DNA of 45,761 nucleotides, taken from positions 1 through 45,761 of the forward strand of contig CAMAUL010000019.1 in NCBI GenBank assembly GCA_945861405.1, given 5' to 3'. The notes under the pieces were generated by a model that worked only from the letters and a program-made list of their open reading frames with translations, was not told where the DNA came from and ran no database searches. This DNA is from Candidatus Methylobacter oryzae (lineage in GTDB: Bacteria; Pseudomonadota; Gammaproteobacteria; Methylococcales; Methylomonadaceae). Positions 43,913 to 45,761 of the stretch are shown here, one piece after another. Each line of letters starts with the position of its first letter. The first letter of the stretch is position 1. A program made the position numbers and the translations under genes.

Positions 43913-45618
43913 ATGAGAAAGGGCACAATTGAACAGAACCCGCTACGGTTGATAACTGAGGTGCAACGGCATCTTGTTTTAGAAAAGGATCCCTTAGTTC
44001 GTCCCGCTGACGAATTACTTAATGAATTGCAATTGCACCAGCTTGAACTCCAGATGCAGAACGAGGAGTTGCGACGTGCACATGTCGCCCTGGAGGAGTC
44101 TCGTGATCGTTATGCCGAGCTGTATGATTTTGCTCCGGTCGGCTACCTCACTCTCTCGAACAAGGGCCTGATTACTGAAATTAATTCCACGACTGCAGGG
44201 CTGCTTGGCCTGGAGCGGAAAAAATTGCTGCACCGTTATTTTGCGGCCTTTGTCACAGCCGATGACGGCGACTGTTGGCATCTTTTTTTCTCGGATGTGA
44301 TGAAGCATAACCAGCGGCAAAATACCGGGTTAACTTTGAAACGCAACGATGGTGTTGTGTTTTCTGTTCAGTTGGATTGCCATCATGTCATGACCGGTGA
44401 CAAAGAATCTGTACTGTATATTACGCTGACAGATATTACTGAAAGCAAGCATGCAGAGTCGATCTTGCATGAGGTTGAAACACATACACTGTCGATGGCC
44501 TTGGCCTGTGCCGAGATGGGTTCATGGGACTGGGAGATCAGCACTGGATGCGTCATTTTCAATCAACGTTGGGCCAAGATGCGCGGCTACCGGTTAGCAG
44601 ACATAGAGCCACACGTCGATACCTGGGAAAACGGTATCCATCCCAATGATTTTCCCGCCTTTCATGCCGCTTTGACCGCGCACTTGGAAAATCGTACGCC
44701 ATTTTTTCAAGCCGAATATCGTGTTCGCACCTTGGCGGGGCCATTGATTTGGCTATTGAGTCGCGGCACCGTGATCAAGCGCGATACCCAGGGCAATCCC
44801 CTGCGTATCGCCGGTATCGAGATGGACATCACTGAGCGTAAACATAATGATGAAGAGCTGCGCATTGCCGCCATTGCTTTTGAGTCTCAGGAGGGAATGA
44901 TTGTAACTGACGCCAATGCCGTTATCATCCGGGTCAATCAGGCTTTTACCCGGTTGACCGGTTACAGCGCAGCAGAAGCCGTGGGTCAGACGCCGCACCT
45001 GCTCAGTTCAGGGCGACACGACAAAGCCTTCTATCAACGGATGTGGGCCTCTTTGAAAGAGCACGGTTTCTGGCAGGGCGAGATCTGGAACCGGCGTAAA
45101 AACGGCATGATTTACGCCGAGTGGCTAAACATATCTTCGGTCAGCGCAGCCGACGGCACCATTACCCATTACGTCGCTTCCTTTACCGATCTCACCAACA
45201 ACAAGGAGGCGGCTGCTGAAATTCATCGGTTGGCGTATTACGATCCGCTTACTAAATTGCCAAATCGCCGCTTGTTTCAGGAACAGCTGGGCAAGGCGCT
45301 TGCCGTCAGCGGTCGAAGCCGAAAGTACGGTGCATTGCTGTTCATAGACCTGGATAACTTCAAATCGCTGAATGATACCTTGGGTCACGATATGGGCGAC
45401 ATGCTGCTGACACAGGTCGCTATGCGTCTTTTGAGTTGCATACGCGAGGGTGACACCGTGGCTCGTCAGGGAGGTGACGAGTTTGTGGTCATGCTGGAGG
45501 AGTTGAGTCAGAATCCCGAGGAAGCCGCTACCCAGGCAGAGGAAGTTGGCGAGAAAATCCTCGCAGTGCTTAACCAGACCTATCGGCTCGCTAGCTATGA
45601 ATATCATAGCACCCCTAG
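43913..45618 (+). pseudogene. PAS-PAS-PAS-GGDEF protein, truncated by an IS
   Basis: About 568 native residues. A coiled-coil-like start (ELQLHQLELQMQNEELRRAH, about 36-55) is followed by three PAS domains (about 65-175, 195-315, 325-430), each ending in a TDITE/MDITER/TDLT-type PAC segment, then a GGDEF domain beginning DPLTKLPNRRLFQ with the motif RQGGDEF at 518-524. After Y-H-S-T-P (568), where the family continues S-I-G, the reading frame enters the IS and ends at 45658 with 13 foreign residues. The catalytic loop is present but the last part of the domain, and any EAL domain behind it, are lost. Activity is doubtful. Confidence 0.85.
45615..45618. repeat. CTAG target site at the right IS junction
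   Basis: CTAG borders the IS here and at 144-147. In the disrupted gene, CCCTAG followed by C or T would restore the Pro-Ser codons expected in a GGDEF domain, so CTAG is probably the original target. Confidence 0.55.
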
Positions 45619-45761
45619 GAGACTGTCGGATTTTGCAGTGCAAAAAGTGTTAAAATAGCCCCACCGAAACACGGAATCAAAAACAAAAATGGCTACCCAA
45701 TTCATCCTGATTGATCGGGATACCCCCTACATCTTGCCGCCGTGTGTTCAGGATTATTTGC
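45619..45761 (+). mobile_element. 5' end of an insertion sequence (IS1182/IS5-like), right copy
   Basis: Identical to the reverse complement of 1-143. It holds the IS end (GAGACTGTCGG), an odd palindrome TTTTGCAGTGCAAAA (45632-45646), a TAAAAT box near 45652, and the transposase start. The element continues beyond the window. Confidence 0.8.
45689..45761 (+). CDS. transposase, N-terminal fragment (runs off window)
   Basis: ATG 45689 opens the same 24-codon start as on the left edge (MATQFILIDRDTPYILPPCV, then QDYL). The product would be an IS1182/IS5-like DDE transposase; only the first residues are visible. Confidence 0.65.
   Translation, partial: MATQFILIDRDTPYILPPCVQDYL

Overview
The window (45.8 kb, moderate GC, mostly tight co-directional operons) looks like a gammaproteobacterial chromosome segment. 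The mix of a Wzx/Wzy-type exopolysaccharide cluster, a two-partner-secretion adhesin, FecR, CHASE2-cyclase and c-di-GMP proteins would suit an aquatic or methylotrophic gammaproteobacterium, but that placement is an inference. No rRNA, tRNA or CRISPR array was seen. Both ends are the same 143-nt start of one insertion sequence, in opposite orientation and reading outward. The window is therefore bounded by two copies of one IS, and the right copy has cut a PAS-GGDEF gene.

Region 1 (0.5-16.6 kb, + strand) is a polysaccharide assembly operon. It holds a TviB/WbpO-type UDP-HexNAc dehydrogenase, a UDP-uronate-type epimerase, an AsnB-type amidotransferase, a methyltransferase, four GT4 glycosyltransferases (two are tandem paralogues) and a 949-aa protein joining a Wzx-like flippase to a Wzy/WaaL-like polymerase or ligase. 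A split Alg14/Alg13-like (PssD/PssE) glycosyltransferase, a Gfo/Idh/MocA oxidoreductase and an unrecognised 292-aa protein follow. The first three genes predict an amidated N-acetylhexosaminuronic acid (uronamide) in the repeat unit. No initiating phosphoglycosyltransferase, Wza or Wzc lies in the window.

Region 2 (16.6-19.9 kb, - strand) is an AT-rich island: a frameshifted acyltransferase-3 gene, a methyltransferase and a membrane-anchored GINT1-N-like beta-propeller protein. The gaps upstream of the last two genes carry attC-like inverted core sites, as in integron gene cassettes.

Region 3 (20.8-25.7 kb, + strand) has two secreted parallel beta-helix paralogues in tandem. They share promoter, leader hairpin, helix core and a C-terminal domain, and differ by an FN3-like block present only in the first.

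Region 4 (26.2-29.5 kb) has galE (+), then on the - strand two left-handed beta-helix acetyltransferases and an SGNH-like lipoprotein, overlapping end to end. This is a likely polysaccharide O-acetylation module.

Region 5 (29.7-30.4 kb) is a nadE 3' fragment broken by a nonsense codon and by a 310-bp MITE-like element with a 6-bp target duplication.

Region 6 (30.4-43.4 kb, - strand) runs, in transcription order: receiver-degenerate winged-helix regulator, histone-deacetylase-like hydrolase, GAF-HD-GYP phosphodiesterase, CHASE2-adenylate cyclase, TpsA adhesin, double-FecR protein, truncated TpsB copy, full TpsB. It reads as an adhesin-secretion locus joined to cAMP and c-di-GMP signalling.

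Region 7 (43.9-45.8 kb, + strand) is the PAS-PAS-PAS-GGDEF gene cut by the right-hand IS.
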